Shown: piece after piece, positions 1-7,762 of the stretch | How the letters are laid out: each line of letters begins with the position of its first letter | Position numbering within the stretch: the stretch's first letter is position 1 | From: an uncultured Oscillospiraceae bacterium | GTDB lineage: Bacteria; Bacillota; Clostridia; Oscillospirales; Oscillospiraceae | Direction of reading: 5' to 3' | Length of the DNA: 33,199 nucleotides | NCBI GenBank assembly: GCA_949494735.1 | Contig: CATABD010000024.1 | Coordinates: 1-33,199 of the forward strand | Notes under the pieces: generated by a model | Database searches by the model: none | What the model was told of the DNA's origin: nothing | The model's input: only the letters and a program-made list of their open reading frames with translations | Position numbers and translations under genes: made by a program

Positions 1-607
1 CGCGCTTCTCCATAGCGGAAGCGGCAACGCCTAAATGGACGGTGGGTATCTGGTCGATGCCCTGCCGCTCATAACTGCGGTGGTCGATGCGCTGGTTGTG
101 TCCGTACTGCTCCAACGCCCGGTTGCAAAGCTGCGCCCACGCCGCCCGCCATTCCTCGGCCTTGGTCTGCTCGTTCCAGTCGGTGGCGGGGATGGCCTTG
201 CACTTGTACTGCCGCTTTTTCGGGTCATAGATTTTCTTCCCCTGCGGGTCAAGAATGTACTCCTTTTTCTGCTTCGCTCCCCATGCGCCGCCCTGCTGGA
301 TGGGGCGCATTGTCAGCATGATATGGGCGTGGGGATTGCCGCCGCCCGTGTCGTGGATGGCAAAGTCGGCGCACATTCCCGCATTGACAAACTGCTCTTT
401 CACATACTCGCGGACAAGAGAAATGCCCTGCTCCCTTGTCAATTCACGGGGCAGGGCAATTTCAATTTCTCTTGCAAGCTGGGCGTTTTTCGCTTTCTCG
501 ATTTTCTCCACCGCGTTCCACAAAACCGCCCTGTCAGAAAAGGCGGCGGGGGCGTGGCCGGGGAGTAAAATCTCGGTATGGACAACGCCGCCCTTGTGGG
601 TGTATCC
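1..607 (-). pseudogene. MobA/MobL-family relaxase, fragment
   Basis: Read on the minus strand, this is the early-middle part of a MobA/MobL relaxase, the nickase that starts conjugative transfer at oriT. The frame begins THKGGVVHTEILLP, runs through WNAVEKIEKAKNAQLARE and LTREQGISLVREYVKEQF, and has the metal-binding histidine motif GGGNPHAHIMLTMRP near base 335. It then reads WGAKQKKEYILDPQGKK and DHRSYERQGIDQIPTVH, all standard for this family in Clostridia elements. The usual N-terminus (about 40 residues with the catalytic tyrosine region) is missing: at about base 605 the frame runs into a flavin reductase gene. The other end leaves the window at base 1. The fragment may be non-functional, or translated in fusion with whatever lies upstream. 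The family call is firm; the cause of the truncation is not known. Confidence 0.85.
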
Positions 608-834
608 GCTTTGGGCAGCAGAGCCTCGTCCACAATGTTGATAGACATGGCGCGGCTGGCCTTGATACCCTGGTTGGTGTAGTGAGATTTCGCCAGACTG
701 ACCATGACCCGGTCATGGCCGATGATCCCCAGGTGTCCTACAAGGAGCCAGTTGGGTTTCCCCTCTATCATGGCACCAACAATGACCAGAGGCGTAGGAT
801 AGAGTGCCAATGTGTTTCCAATTTGTTTTTTCAT
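606..834 (-). pseudogene. Flavin reductase-like protein, N-terminal fragment
   Basis: The gene starts at ATG 834 behind a clear GGGAGG site and encodes about 76 residues typical of the flavin reductase / FMN-binding split-barrel family, with MKKQIGNTLALYPTP, LVGHLGIIGHDRVMVSLA and SINIVDEALLPKAD. Full-length members have about 190 residues. Here the family match stops at KAD and the bases from there belong to a relaxase in another frame. The fragment is the last gene of the flavodoxin operon, 16 bases beyond the gene before it, so an intact flavin reductase was probably part of that operon. Such proteins bind FMN and reduce flavins or act in flavin-dependent reductions. As it stands the protein lacks more than half of the fold and is probably inactive. 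Confidence 0.75.
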
Positions 835-849
835 TCTGAACCTCCCGTT

Positions 850-2325
850 TTACTCAAAAGAAATATTGTTTTCCTCCAGCCAAGCGGCCACATCCTCTGA
901 CAAACCGGAACCACCAGAATAGGAAACAGCCAGTCCTTCGCCCAACACAGCGTCAGGCACCATCTTTGTGATGGCCGTCAGGCTCTGTCCGAAACGTCCG
1001 CCGCCGTGACTGCAAAACGGCACGATTGTTTTGCCTGTGAAATCGTATTCCTCTAGGAAGGAGGCCACCGGCATGGGGATAGAGGCCCACCAGTTCGGAT
1101 AACCCAGGATGATGGTGTCGTACTGGCTCATGTCCTCCACATGGTTGGACAGCTCCGGGCGGTCCTGGTTGTTTTGGGCCTCCTGCGCCTGATCCAGAAC
1201 TGTGTTGTAGTCGGTGGAGTAGGGCGTCACCATCTCAATCTCAAACAGTTCCGCTCCAGTCTGGCGCTGAATTTCTTGAGCGATCCCTCTGGTGTTGCCG
1301 CCCCAGGAATAGTAAGCTATCAGGATATTGCCGCCGCTCTGCCCATTGGACTGTGTGGAGGACGATTCCACATTCCCGCTGCCGGTTCCTGCGTTCCGAA
1401 CCAGCCGCAGGCCCAGGTTATAGCTGGCGCTGTCCGGGGGAAGGGTGGCCCGGTAAGCGGAGCGGAGATTTTTGGCGAAGTCGTTCCAGCCACCGCCCCG
1501 GTACACCCGGCGTGTACCGCTGGCAGGACCGGTGGGGTCAGTCTGCTCCCCGGTTTCATAGGAGCCGTACCAGTCCCATACCCATTCTCCTACGTTGCCG
1601 TGCATATCGTACAGCCCCAAGGCGTTTGGATCAAAGCTGCCCACCGCCACGGTGGTCTGCCGGTAAACACCCGGCTTGGTTTCCAAGTTCCCCTGGGAGA
1701 AGTAGTTATCCTCGATCAGATAGGGATAGTGGCCCCAATAATTGGCTTCTTCCGCGCTGATGGAGGTCTGCGTGTTAAACGGAGTATCCGTCCCGGCGCG
1801 GCAGGCATACTCCCACTCCGCCTCCGTTGGCAGACGGTAGCCGTTGGCGCTCCGGTCCCAGGAAACGCTCTGACCGTCCACCACATAGACCGGGGTCAAT
1901 CCCTCCTGAGTGCTGCGGGCATTGCAATAGCTGATTGCGTCCATCCATGAGACATTTTCCACCGGCAGATTATCGCCGGAGAAACTGCTGGGATTTTCAC
2001 CCATGACCGCCTGATATTCAGCCTGGGTCAATTCATAACGGCTGATATAAAAATCACTGAGGGCAACGGCGTGGGCGGTTTCATCTTCCGAGCGCCATGC
2101 CTCCGATTCCAAGCTGCCCATTTGGAAGGTCCCGCCATTTATCAGCACAAAATCCTCTGGCAGTGCGATCTCGGAGGGCGTGCTTTCTGTCGGCACAGTA
2201 ACGGTCTGGTTCGGTTGCTGGGTCGATTCAGAGGGCGTGGATGGTTCCCTCTGCTCTGTGTTTCCGCATCCTGCCAGAGCAAATGTCAGCAGGATGGCCA
2301 AAAATAAGGCAGAAATTCGTTTCAT
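850..2325 (-). CDS. Lipoprotein with FGE/SUMF1-like domain fused to flavodoxin
   Basis: This is a 491-residue exported fusion protein. A lipoprotein signal (LTFALAGC, Cys about 20) anchors it to the outer face of the membrane. After a Ser/Thr/Pro linker comes a formylglycine-generating-enzyme-like domain (about 58-318) starting FVLINGGTFQMGS, with RLPTEAEWEYACRAG, LGLYDMHGNVGEWVWDWY and RRVYRGGGWN. A flavodoxin domain (about 333-491) has the FMN phosphate loop YYSWGGNTRG, then ILGYPNWWASIP and TGKTIVPFCSHGGG. The cysteine pair used by true FGE enzymes is absent: GGGWNDFAKNLRSAYR stands where family enzymes have two cysteines. The domain is therefore unlikely to make formylglycine and may be structural, binding, or a different oxidase. 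ATG 2325 was chosen because the signal peptide starts there. A related FGE-flavodoxin protein with SLH repeats is encoded two genes upstream. Function unknown; extracytoplasmic redox is inferred. Confidence 0.85.
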   Translation of the reverse strand: MKRISALFLAILLTFALAGCGNTEQREPSTPSESTQQPNQTVTVPTESTPSEIALPEDFVLINGGTFQMGSLESEAWRSEDETAHAVALSDFYISRYELTQAEYQAVMGENPSSFSGDNLPVENVSWMDAISYCNARSTQEGLTPVYVVDGQSVSWDRSANGYRLPTEAEWEYACRAGTDTPFNTQTSISAEEANYWGHYPYLIEDNYFSQGNLETKPGVYRQTTVAVGSFDPNALGLYDMHGNVGEWVWDWYGSYETGEQTDPTGPASGTRRVYRGGGWNDFAKNLRSAYRATLPPDSASYNLGLRLVRNAGTGSGNVESSSTQSNGQSGGNILIAYYSWGGNTRGIAQEIQRQTGAELFEIEMVTPYSTDYNTVLDQAQEAQNNQDRPELSNHVEDMSQYDTIILGYPNWWASIPMPVASFLEEYDFTGKTIVPFCSHGGGRFGQSLTAITKMVPDAVLGEGLAVSYSGGSGLSEDVAAWLEENNISFE

Positions 2326-2352
2326 AGTGTTTTCCAACTCCTGTTTTGGACG

Positions 2353-2386
2353 AAAAGGCCCCACCCCAGCCGGGATGGGGCCTTTT
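2353..2386 (-). terminator. Intra-operon hairpin terminator
   Basis: AAAAGGCCCCA pairs perfectly with TGGGGCCTTTT around a short GC-rich loop, and the minus strand ends in a T run. It lies between the SLH-flavodoxin gene and the FGE-flavodoxin lipoprotein gene, so it could stop or attenuate transcription into the last two genes of the operon. Confidence 0.7.
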
Positions 2387-2399
2387 CAGCATCCGATAT

Positions 2400-3563
2400 T
2401 TAGGCGGCAGGGGTCAGTGTCAGACCCAGGCCGTTTACCCAACTCTCCACCGTGGAGCGGGATGCGCTGCCGCTGAACCGCTGACCGTCCAGCCAGGTGG
2501 CGGAACCGGCGAGAGAATGAAGGTTCGTGGCGCTGGAGCCGATCCCGCTGCTGCCAGAGGTGCAGAAGGGCACGATGGTCTTACCGCTGAGATCATAACT
2601 CTCCAGGAAGGTGCTGATGATCTTCGGGGCCTGTCCCCACCAGATGGGGTAGCCCAGGAAAATCACATCATACTGCTCCATGTTATCCACGCCGCCGGAA
2701 ATGGCGGGGCGGGCGCTGGCATCGTTCTGCTCCCGATTGGCTCGGCAGTCGGTATTGTAGTTTAGATCAGCGGCGGTGTAGGGCGCTTCCGGTGTGATTT
2801 CATAGAGGTCTGCATCCAGAATGGCGTCCAGGTGGTTTGCAATGCCCTCCGTGTTGTTGGTAGCGGAGAAGTAGGCGATCAGCACCTTGGCCCCCTCGCT
2901 GGGAGCGGGGACAGGCTCGGTGGGTGTAGTGGGCGCAGTCTGCTGGCTTCTGCTATAATTCATCAGAGCGGCGGCAACGTGGGCGCGGGTAGCGTTGCTT
3001 TTCGGGGCAAACACGCCAGCAGACGCAGGAGCCACAATATTGTTGACGCTGGCCCAATCCACAGCAACGGCAGCGTAGGAAGCAATTTCGGCTTCATCAT
3101 TGTAGTTGCTGGCCCCGTCAGCCGTAGGACTGCCAGCATAACGCCAGAAGATCGTTGTCATCTGCTCCCGGCTGACAGGATCGTTAGGGCCAAACAGCCC
3201 GCCGCCGTAGCCGCTGATGAGATTCTGCTGAGACACCCACAGTACGGCGTCGCTGTACCATGCGCCGTCAGGCGTATCGGTAAAAGCGTCTGTACCTGTC
3301 ACAGCCGGGGTCCCTTCGATTCGGTAGAGGACGGTTGCGAACTGCGCCCTGGTCAGGCTGCTCTCCGGGGCAAACTGGTTGTTGCCGATTCCGGCCATCA
3401 GGTTATGCTCCCGGCAGTACATGACGGCCTCGGCATACCACGCATCGGCATCCACATCGGAAAAGCCGGTATCGTTCACGGCGGCGAAGGCCGGGACAGC
3501 CAGGGAAAACGCCAAAATCAGGGTTAAGAGCAGTGCGCTCAATCGTTTCAGATTTTTCATCAT
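2400..3563 (-). CDS. S-layer-anchored flavodoxin (3 SLH domains + flavodoxin)
   Basis: 387 residues. A signal peptide (ends AVPAFAA) is followed by three SLH domains (about 33-80, 93-140, 152-207; FSDVDADAWYAEAV, FTDTPDGAWYSDAV, and a weaker third copy). SLH domains hold proteins to pyruvylated cell-wall polymer, so this is a surface protein. After a Pro/Thr linker comes a flavodoxin domain (about 228-385) with YFSATNNTEGIA as FMN loop, IFLGYPIWWGQAPK and SGKTIVPFCTSGSS. Flavodoxins are normally cytosolic; here the domain is exported. The flavodoxin part closely resembles that of the lipoprotein at 7755-8441, while the SLH part is almost the same as in the next upstream gene, so the gene looks like a shuffled duplicate. 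AAGGAG lies six bases before ATG 3563; a second ATG follows directly. Confidence 0.88.
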   Translation of the reverse strand: MMKNLKRLSALLLTLILAFSLAVPAFAAVNDTGFSDVDADAWYAEAVMYCREHNLMAGIGNNQFAPESSLTRAQFATVLYRIEGTPAVTGTDAFTDTPDGAWYSDAVLWVSQQNLISGYGGGLFGPNDPVSREQMTTIFWRYAGSPTADGASNYNDEAEIASYAAVAVDWASVNNIVAPASAGVFAPKSNATRAHVAAALMNYSRSQQTAPTTPTEPVPAPSEGAKVLIAYFSATNNTEGIANHLDAILDADLYEITPEAPYTAADLNYNTDCRANREQNDASARPAISGGVDNMEQYDVIFLGYPIWWGQAPKIISTFLESYDLSGKTIVPFCTSGSSGIGSSATNLHSLAGSATWLDGQRFSGSASRSTVESWVNGLGLTLTPAA

Positions 3564-3588
3564 TGTTGTCTCCTTTTTTGTTTTGACT

Positions 3589-5526
3589 TTACTTCAATGA
3601 GGCATCCAACCACGCTTGAATCTCCGCCCGGTCATAGGAAGAATAGCTAACCATCAAGCCCTCTTTAATCACGCTGTTGGGTGCGAGTTTAGAGATCGCG
3701 CTGATGGTCTGACCAAACTGTCCGCCGCCCATGGAGCAGAATGGCACGATGGTCTTTCCGCTGAAATCCTCGCGTGTCAAAAGTGTGCGTACCGATGCAG
3801 GGATGGAGGACCACCAGTTGCAGTAGCCCAGGAGAATGGTGTCATATTGCTCAATATCGGGTACAGCTTTCAGTTCCGGGGTGGCCTCGGCCCGCAGCTC
3901 GTTCAGCGCCTCACCGTACAGCACCGGGCCGTTGCTGCTGGAAGCGTAGGGCGTTGCGCGTTCCAGCCGGAAAATATCCGCACCGCTCATTTCGTGGATG
4001 AGATTTGCCAAGCCCTCAGTATTTCCCGTCTGAGAGAAATAGACGATCAGGGTCCTGCCGGTATTCTGTTCAGCCTGGGCGCTGTAACTGCTCCTGGCCT
4101 GCCCGGTAGAGCTTTCCGCGTTCCGTACCGGACGTACACTGATGCTGTAAAGGGAAACATCTGCGGGGTGTGCGCCCCGGTATGCGGAGCGGATGTGCTT
4201 GGGATGGTCATTCCAGCCGCCGCCCCGGACGATCTTGGCGTTTCCGCTCTCCGGGCCGGTGGGATTGGTGGATGCCTGAGTGTTATAGGCATCGTACCAG
4301 TCCCACACCCACTCGGCGGCGTTGCCGTGCATATTGTATAGACCATAGGCATTGGCGGCATACTGATCCACCGCCACAGTCCTTCTTAAATACGCATCGG
4401 AACCATTGACCCAATTTCCGCTGGCATCGTTGTTGTAGCCGTAGGCGTTGTAGCAGTTGGCATCGCTGTTGTGAACGTAGTCGCCAAAGCTGAAGGGCGT
4501 GGTGGTATTGGCGCGGGCCGCGTACTCCCACTCCGCCTCGGTGGGCAGGCGGTAGCCATTGGCGCTTTTATCCCAAGTCACGGTTGTGCCGGAGACGGTG
4601 TAACAGGGCGTTAGCCCCTCGGCTTCACTGAGCTTGTTGCAGTATTGGATGGCGTCGTACCAAGTGATGTTCGTCACAGGCAGGTTGTCGCCCTTGGTTT
4701 CGCTGGGGTTAGTTCCCATGACTGCCTGATACTCCCTCTGAGAAATTTCCGTTTTCGCCATGTAGAAGCTGCTCACGGTTACGCTATGCTGCGTTTCGTC
4801 AGAACTGCGCTCCGGCTCACTGGCGGGGCTTCCCATCTGGAAAGTGCCGCCATTTATCAGCACAAACTGGTCATTGACAGTCACAGGAGGGACGGGCGTG
4901 GCTCCCGTTTGCTGACGGCTGTAATTCATCAGCGCGGCGGCAACGTGGGCGCGGGTGGCATTGCTTTTCGGGGCAAACACACCAGCAGACGCAGGGACCA
5001 CGATATTGTTGACGCTGGCCCAATCCACAGCGGCGGCGGCGTAGGAGGCAATCGAAGCCTCGTCCGTGTAATCACTGGCCCCGTCAGCCGCAGGACTGCC
5101 CGCATAACGCCAGAAAATCGTTGTCATCTGCTCCCGGCTCACCGGGTCGTTGGGGCCGAACAGACCACCGCCATAGCCGCTGATGAGGTCCTGTTGAGAC
5201 GCCCACAGTACGGCATCGCTGTACCATGCGCCGTCAGGCGTATCCGTGAAAGCGTCCACGCCGGTCACAGCCGGGGTCCCTTCGATCCGGTAGAGGACGG
5301 TTGCGAACTGCGCTCTGGTCAGACTGCTCTCCGGGGCAAACTGATTGTTGCCGATTCCGGCCATCAGGTTATGCTCCCGGCAGTACATGACGGCCTCGGC
5401 GTACCACGCATCGGCGTCCACATCAGAAAAGCCGGTATCGTCCACGGCGGCGAAAACCGGAACAGCTAAAGTGAACGTCAGAGCCAGCGTAAGGAACAGC
5501 GCCCCCAGCCGTTTTAGATTTCTCAT
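3589..5526 (-). CDS. Surface protein: 3 SLH domains + FGE-like domain + flavodoxin
   Basis: 645 residues in three modules. Signal peptide (ends AVPVFAA) and three SLH domains (to about residue 205); FGE-like domain (about 222-480; FVLINGGTFQMGS, RLPTEAEWEYAARA, LYNMHGNAAEWVWDWY, RGGGWNDHPKHIRSAYR); flavodoxin domain (about 497-645; VYFSQTGNTEGLA, ILLGYCNWWSSIP, SGKTIVPFCSMGGG). The two catalytic cysteines of formylglycine-generating enzymes are missing here too. It combines the SLH block of the next gene with the FGE-flavodoxin block of the gene after that, so the three are related by duplication and domain swapping. Start ATG 5526 has AAAGGA nine bases upstream; an in-frame ATG at 5544 has no good site. 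Probably a cell-surface flavoprotein; substrate unknown. Confidence 0.87.
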   Translation of the reverse strand: MRNLKRLGALFLTLALTFTLAVPVFAAVDDTGFSDVDADAWYAEAVMYCREHNLMAGIGNNQFAPESSLTRAQFATVLYRIEGTPAVTGVDAFTDTPDGAWYSDAVLWASQQDLISGYGGGLFGPNDPVSREQMTTIFWRYAGSPAADGASDYTDEASIASYAAAAVDWASVNNIVVPASAGVFAPKSNATRAHVAAALMNYSRQQTGATPVPPVTVNDQFVLINGGTFQMGSPASEPERSSDETQHSVTVSSFYMAKTEISQREYQAVMGTNPSETKGDNLPVTNITWYDAIQYCNKLSEAEGLTPCYTVSGTTVTWDKSANGYRLPTEAEWEYAARANTTTPFSFGDYVHNSDANCYNAYGYNNDASGNWVNGSDAYLRRTVAVDQYAANAYGLYNMHGNAAEWVWDWYDAYNTQASTNPTGPESGNAKIVRGGGWNDHPKHIRSAYRGAHPADVSLYSISVRPVRNAESSTGQARSSYSAQAEQNTGRTLIVYFSQTGNTEGLANLIHEMSGADIFRLERATPYASSSNGPVLYGEALNELRAEATPELKAVPDIEQYDTILLGYCNWWSSIPASVRTLLTREDFSGKTIVPFCSMGGGQFGQTISAISKLAPNSVIKEGLMVSYSSYDRAEIQAWLDASLK

Positions 5527-5547
5527 GTCCTTCGTTCCTTTCATTAC

Positions 5548-6084
5548 TTATTTGAGAGAGAGGCCCAACCGATAGGCTTCCTGCGGAAATCGTGAGCGTT
5601 CAATGTCGGAGCGGGCGCCGCATCCTACCGCCAGCACCCTGCCCGCATCCTCCCACTCCATGTACTTTGCCAGCGTTTCGTAGTGGGTGGTGAGGGCCTG
5701 CATTGTCCAGTCATTCCGGTCATAGGCGGTTGCCAGCAGGAACACCTTTTTGCCGCCTGTCAGAGCATAGGTGCGGGAGTAGAAGCGGTCGATCACCTTC
5801 TTGATCTGCGCGGAAAAGCCGAAGTAGTATAGCGGGGTAACCAGCACCACCGCCTGGGAATCCACCAGATCCGGCAGCAGTTTCCCCATGGCGTCCTTCT
5901 GCACACAGGGAGCCGAACCCATTCCGCAGCGGCCGCAGCCCAGGCAAGGGCCGAAGTCCTCAAATGCGGCGTCAAAGCGGAAGGTTTCCCATCCTGCCTC
6001 CTGTGCGCCCCGGATAAACTCGTCTGCCAGCAGAGCGGAAGTGCCTTTTTTATGGGGACTTCCGGTGATAATGGTTGCTTTCAT
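5548..6084 (-). CDS. NAD(P)H-dependent FMN reductase, iron-sulfur flavoprotein-like
   Basis: 178 residues, no signal peptide, so cytosolic. The N-terminus ATIITGSPHKKGTSALL is the FMN phosphate loop of the NADPH-dependent FMN reductase / flavodoxin_2 family, and LVTPLYYFGFSAQIK is the second flavin-contacting loop. A compact cysteine cluster, CLGCGRCGMGSAPC (about residues 48-61), matches the spacing of [4Fe-4S] binding in iron-sulfur flavoproteins, although a structural or redox-switch role is possible. It may pass electrons from a nicotinamide or ferredoxin to flavin. The second ATG (6084) was chosen because AAGGAGG is six bases before it; the first ATG (6090) directly abuts that site. It sits 12 bases upstream of the tautomerase gene's end and is part of the flavodoxin operon. 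Confidence 0.82.
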   Translation of the reverse strand: MKATIITGSPHKKGTSALLADEFIRGAQEAGWETFRFDAAFEDFGPCLGCGRCGMGSAPCVQKDAMGKLLPDLVDSQAVVLVTPLYYFGFSAQIKKVIDRFYSRTYALTGGKKVFLLATAYDRNDWTMQALTTHYETLAKYMEWEDAGRVLAVGCGARSDIERSRFPQEAYRLGLSLK

Positions 6085-6095
6085 ATCCATCCTCC

Positions 6096-6305
6096 TTAAA
6101 TGCCGGGTTTCACAAACATGATCTCATCCGGGAACTGCTCCATGGACTTGGCCCACTCGTCCTTGGGAATGTCCTGGATGGACACGGAGATGAACTTAGG
6201 GTCGATTCCCAGCTCCTGCATCAGAAACGCTTGGGTTTTCAGCGCAAGGGCCTGCTTTGTTTCATCATCCCGTCCGGGAATCATCGTAATCGCAACGTGC
6301 GGCAT
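6096..6305 (-). CDS. 4-oxalocrotonate tautomerase-like protein
   Basis: 69 residues, the normal size of 4-oxalocrotonate tautomerase subunits. It starts MPHVAITMIPGR; after removal of the initiator Met, Pro becomes residue 1, the catalytic base of this superfamily. ELGIDPKFISVSIQDIPKDEW corresponds to the conserved strand and loop of the small tautomerases. These enzymes interconvert keto and enol forms of small unsaturated acids, usually as hexamers or dimers. The physiological substrate is unknown. Its place in the operon, with an aldo/keto reductase and flavin reductases, suggests work on a conjugated carbonyl compound, but that is inference. Confidence 0.8.
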   Translation of the reverse strand: MPHVAITMIPGRDDETKQALALKTQAFLMQELGIDPKFISVSIQDIPKDEWAKSMEQFPDEIMFVKPGI

Positions 6306-6323
6306 CGTAATCTTCCTCCTTTA

Positions 6324-7067
6324 TCAAATATCCAAATCCAATCCCGCGATCCACTCCTGCACAGCAGGGCGGGAAGAATCTACATCCGGGCGATAGACAC
6401 CGATAGGGTCAAGAATGGTCACATCATCGGGGAGGGCAGCGGTCAAATCCCGGATGGTACTGGAAAGCCCGCCCGTTCCGTGGGTGCAGAAGGGAATGAT
6501 GGTTTTCCCGGAAAAATCGTACTCATCCACAAAACTGAGGACCGCCATGGGCAGAGTGTACCACCAATTCGGAAAACCGATGAATACGGTGTCGTAGTCC
6601 TCCATATTGTCAACATGATTGACCAGCGCGGGGCGGGCATTGTCCGCTTTTTCATCTGCCGCCCGGTCCAGACACTCGTCATAGTCACTGGAATACGGGT
6701 CCTCTACAACGATGGAGAACAGATCACCGCCGACCTCCTGCTGAATCCAACCGGCGATCTTTGCAGCATTTCCGGGGGGCAAGACGCTGGCCGAGGTAGT
6801 GGCGTCCACGTCCACGGCGCTTGGGTCCTCCACGATGGTGTTATCCGCCCAGGTGAAATAGGCGATCAGGATGCGGGGTATTTTCGATTCTTGCGCATCT
6901 GTCGAATCATGTGCCGAAGAAACAGGCGATTCCGGCTGGACAACAGGCGGTTGGCTGGCATCGCCTGGTGCTTCACTATCTGCTCCGGGCTGATCCACTG
7001 TCCCGTTGCATCCTGCCGTTGTTATCAGAATAGCAATGGAGAGCAAGATTGCAATCCATTTTTTCAT
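6324..7067 (-). CDS. Flavodoxin-domain lipoprotein
   Basis: 247 residues. The lipobox TTAGC (Cys about 20) and the hydrophobic leader mark a lipoprotein on the outer membrane face. A Ser/Pro-rich linker leads to a flavodoxin-like domain (about 68-247): ILIAYFTWADNTIVED, then GFPNWWYTLPMAVLSF and SGKTIIPFCTHGTGG. The FMN loop is followed by a long insertion ending in LPPGNAAKIAG, a form seen in one branch of flavodoxin_4 proteins. The start ATG overlaps the end of the DUF4405 gene by four bases, so translation of the two is coupled. Together with that membrane protein it forms the clearest candidate pair for electron transfer from the membrane to an outside flavin carrier. Confidence 0.87.
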   Translation of the reverse strand: MKKWIAILLSIAILITTAGCNGTVDQPGADSEAPGDASQPPVVQPESPVSSAHDSTDAQESKIPRILIAYFTWADNTIVEDPSAVDVDATTSASVLPPGNAAKIAGWIQQEVGGDLFSIVVEDPYSSDYDECLDRAADEKADNARPALVNHVDNMEDYDTVFIGFPNWWYTLPMAVLSFVDEYDFSGKTIIPFCTHGTGGLSSTIRDLTAALPDDVTILDPIGVYRPDVDSSRPAVQEWIAGLDLDI

Positions 7068-7762
7068 AGTGTGTTCCTCCCTTTACGCCTCCGCAACAGC
7101 TTTGTTCCGTAGTAGGCCAGGAAAATAAATGTACCCATGATGGCCAAATAATCCAGGTAAAACAGAACTTTGGATTCGCTGAAATCGAGGAAAACAAATT
7201 CCGACCGCAAAAATAGATAGGTCGTTAAATCGCGCTTGACCATCGCAGCCACACCATAGACAGCGATCAGTGCGGCAATCCACGCCGGCAAGGGGAGGTT
7301 AGCTCTACCGGAGAGCTTCGTTTTTCCTGCTTTCCGGGCCATTCCCAGCAGCATCCCCCAATGCAGGCCCAGGTGCGCCGCCATCAGAAGGAAACCCCAA
7401 TAGGATGCCGCCATGTGCAGCCTGCGGGCAAAGGCCATGTGTCCTCTGATATGAAGGAAGGCAAACACCTTGCTGGAGAGGATCACGCCGCTGGCCATCA
7501 GGCCCACCATCGCCGCCAGGGTAAGCAAGTCGATCACCGTTTGCAGGACGCGGGCGGCGGTGTATTTTCCCTTGAAAAGCCCCGTCCACCAGCGCCAGTT
7601 GAGGATATGGTGGAGAATGAACAGGAGGAACAGCCCCGCGCCCACCCACTCATGGGCGGTGTCGCCCCACAGGTGGTAGCCCATCTGGAACAGCAGGCCC
7701 AATGTCATAGCAGCGTCTACGCAGATCTTCGCAATTTGTTTTGGCTTCATAAAATCATCCAT
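7064..7762 (-). CDS. DUF4405 membrane protein, probable b-type cytochrome
   Basis: 232 residues, with about five or six predicted membrane segments. It contains many histidines in or next to the segments (MGYHLWGDTAHEW, FILHHILNWRWW, IRGHMAFARRLHMAA, AAHLGLHWGM). That pattern is that of the DUF4405 family, which resembles four-helix cytochrome b membrane subunits; heme binding is inferred from the paired histidines. The gene overlaps both neighbours: its ATG 7762 lies inside the end of the upstream lipoprotein gene (ATGGATGA) and its stop overlaps the start of the next. The tight coupling with two flavodoxin lipoproteins suggests it moves electrons across the membrane to them. An alternative start is ATG 7750. 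Confidence 0.83.
   Translation of the reverse strand: MDDFMKPKQIAKICVDAAMTLGLLFQMGYHLWGDTAHEWVGAGLFLLFILHHILNWRWWTGLFKGKYTAARVLQTVIDLLTLAAMVGLMASGVILSSKVFAFLHIRGHMAFARRLHMAASYWGFLLMAAHLGLHWGMLLGMARKAGKTKLSGRANLPLPAWIAALIAVYGVAAMVKRDLTTYLFLRSEFVFLDFSESKVLFYLDYLAIMGTFIFLAYYGTKLLRRRKGRNTL

Noticed and set aside
1141-1950. Long plus-strand open frame opposite the FGE-flavodoxin lipoprotein gene
   Set aside because: It is a GC-driven shadow; the minus-strand frame has a signal peptide and clear domains.
850-2325. Active formylglycine-generating enzyme activating a sulfatase
   Set aside because: The catalytic cysteine pair is missing and no sulfatase gene is present in the window.
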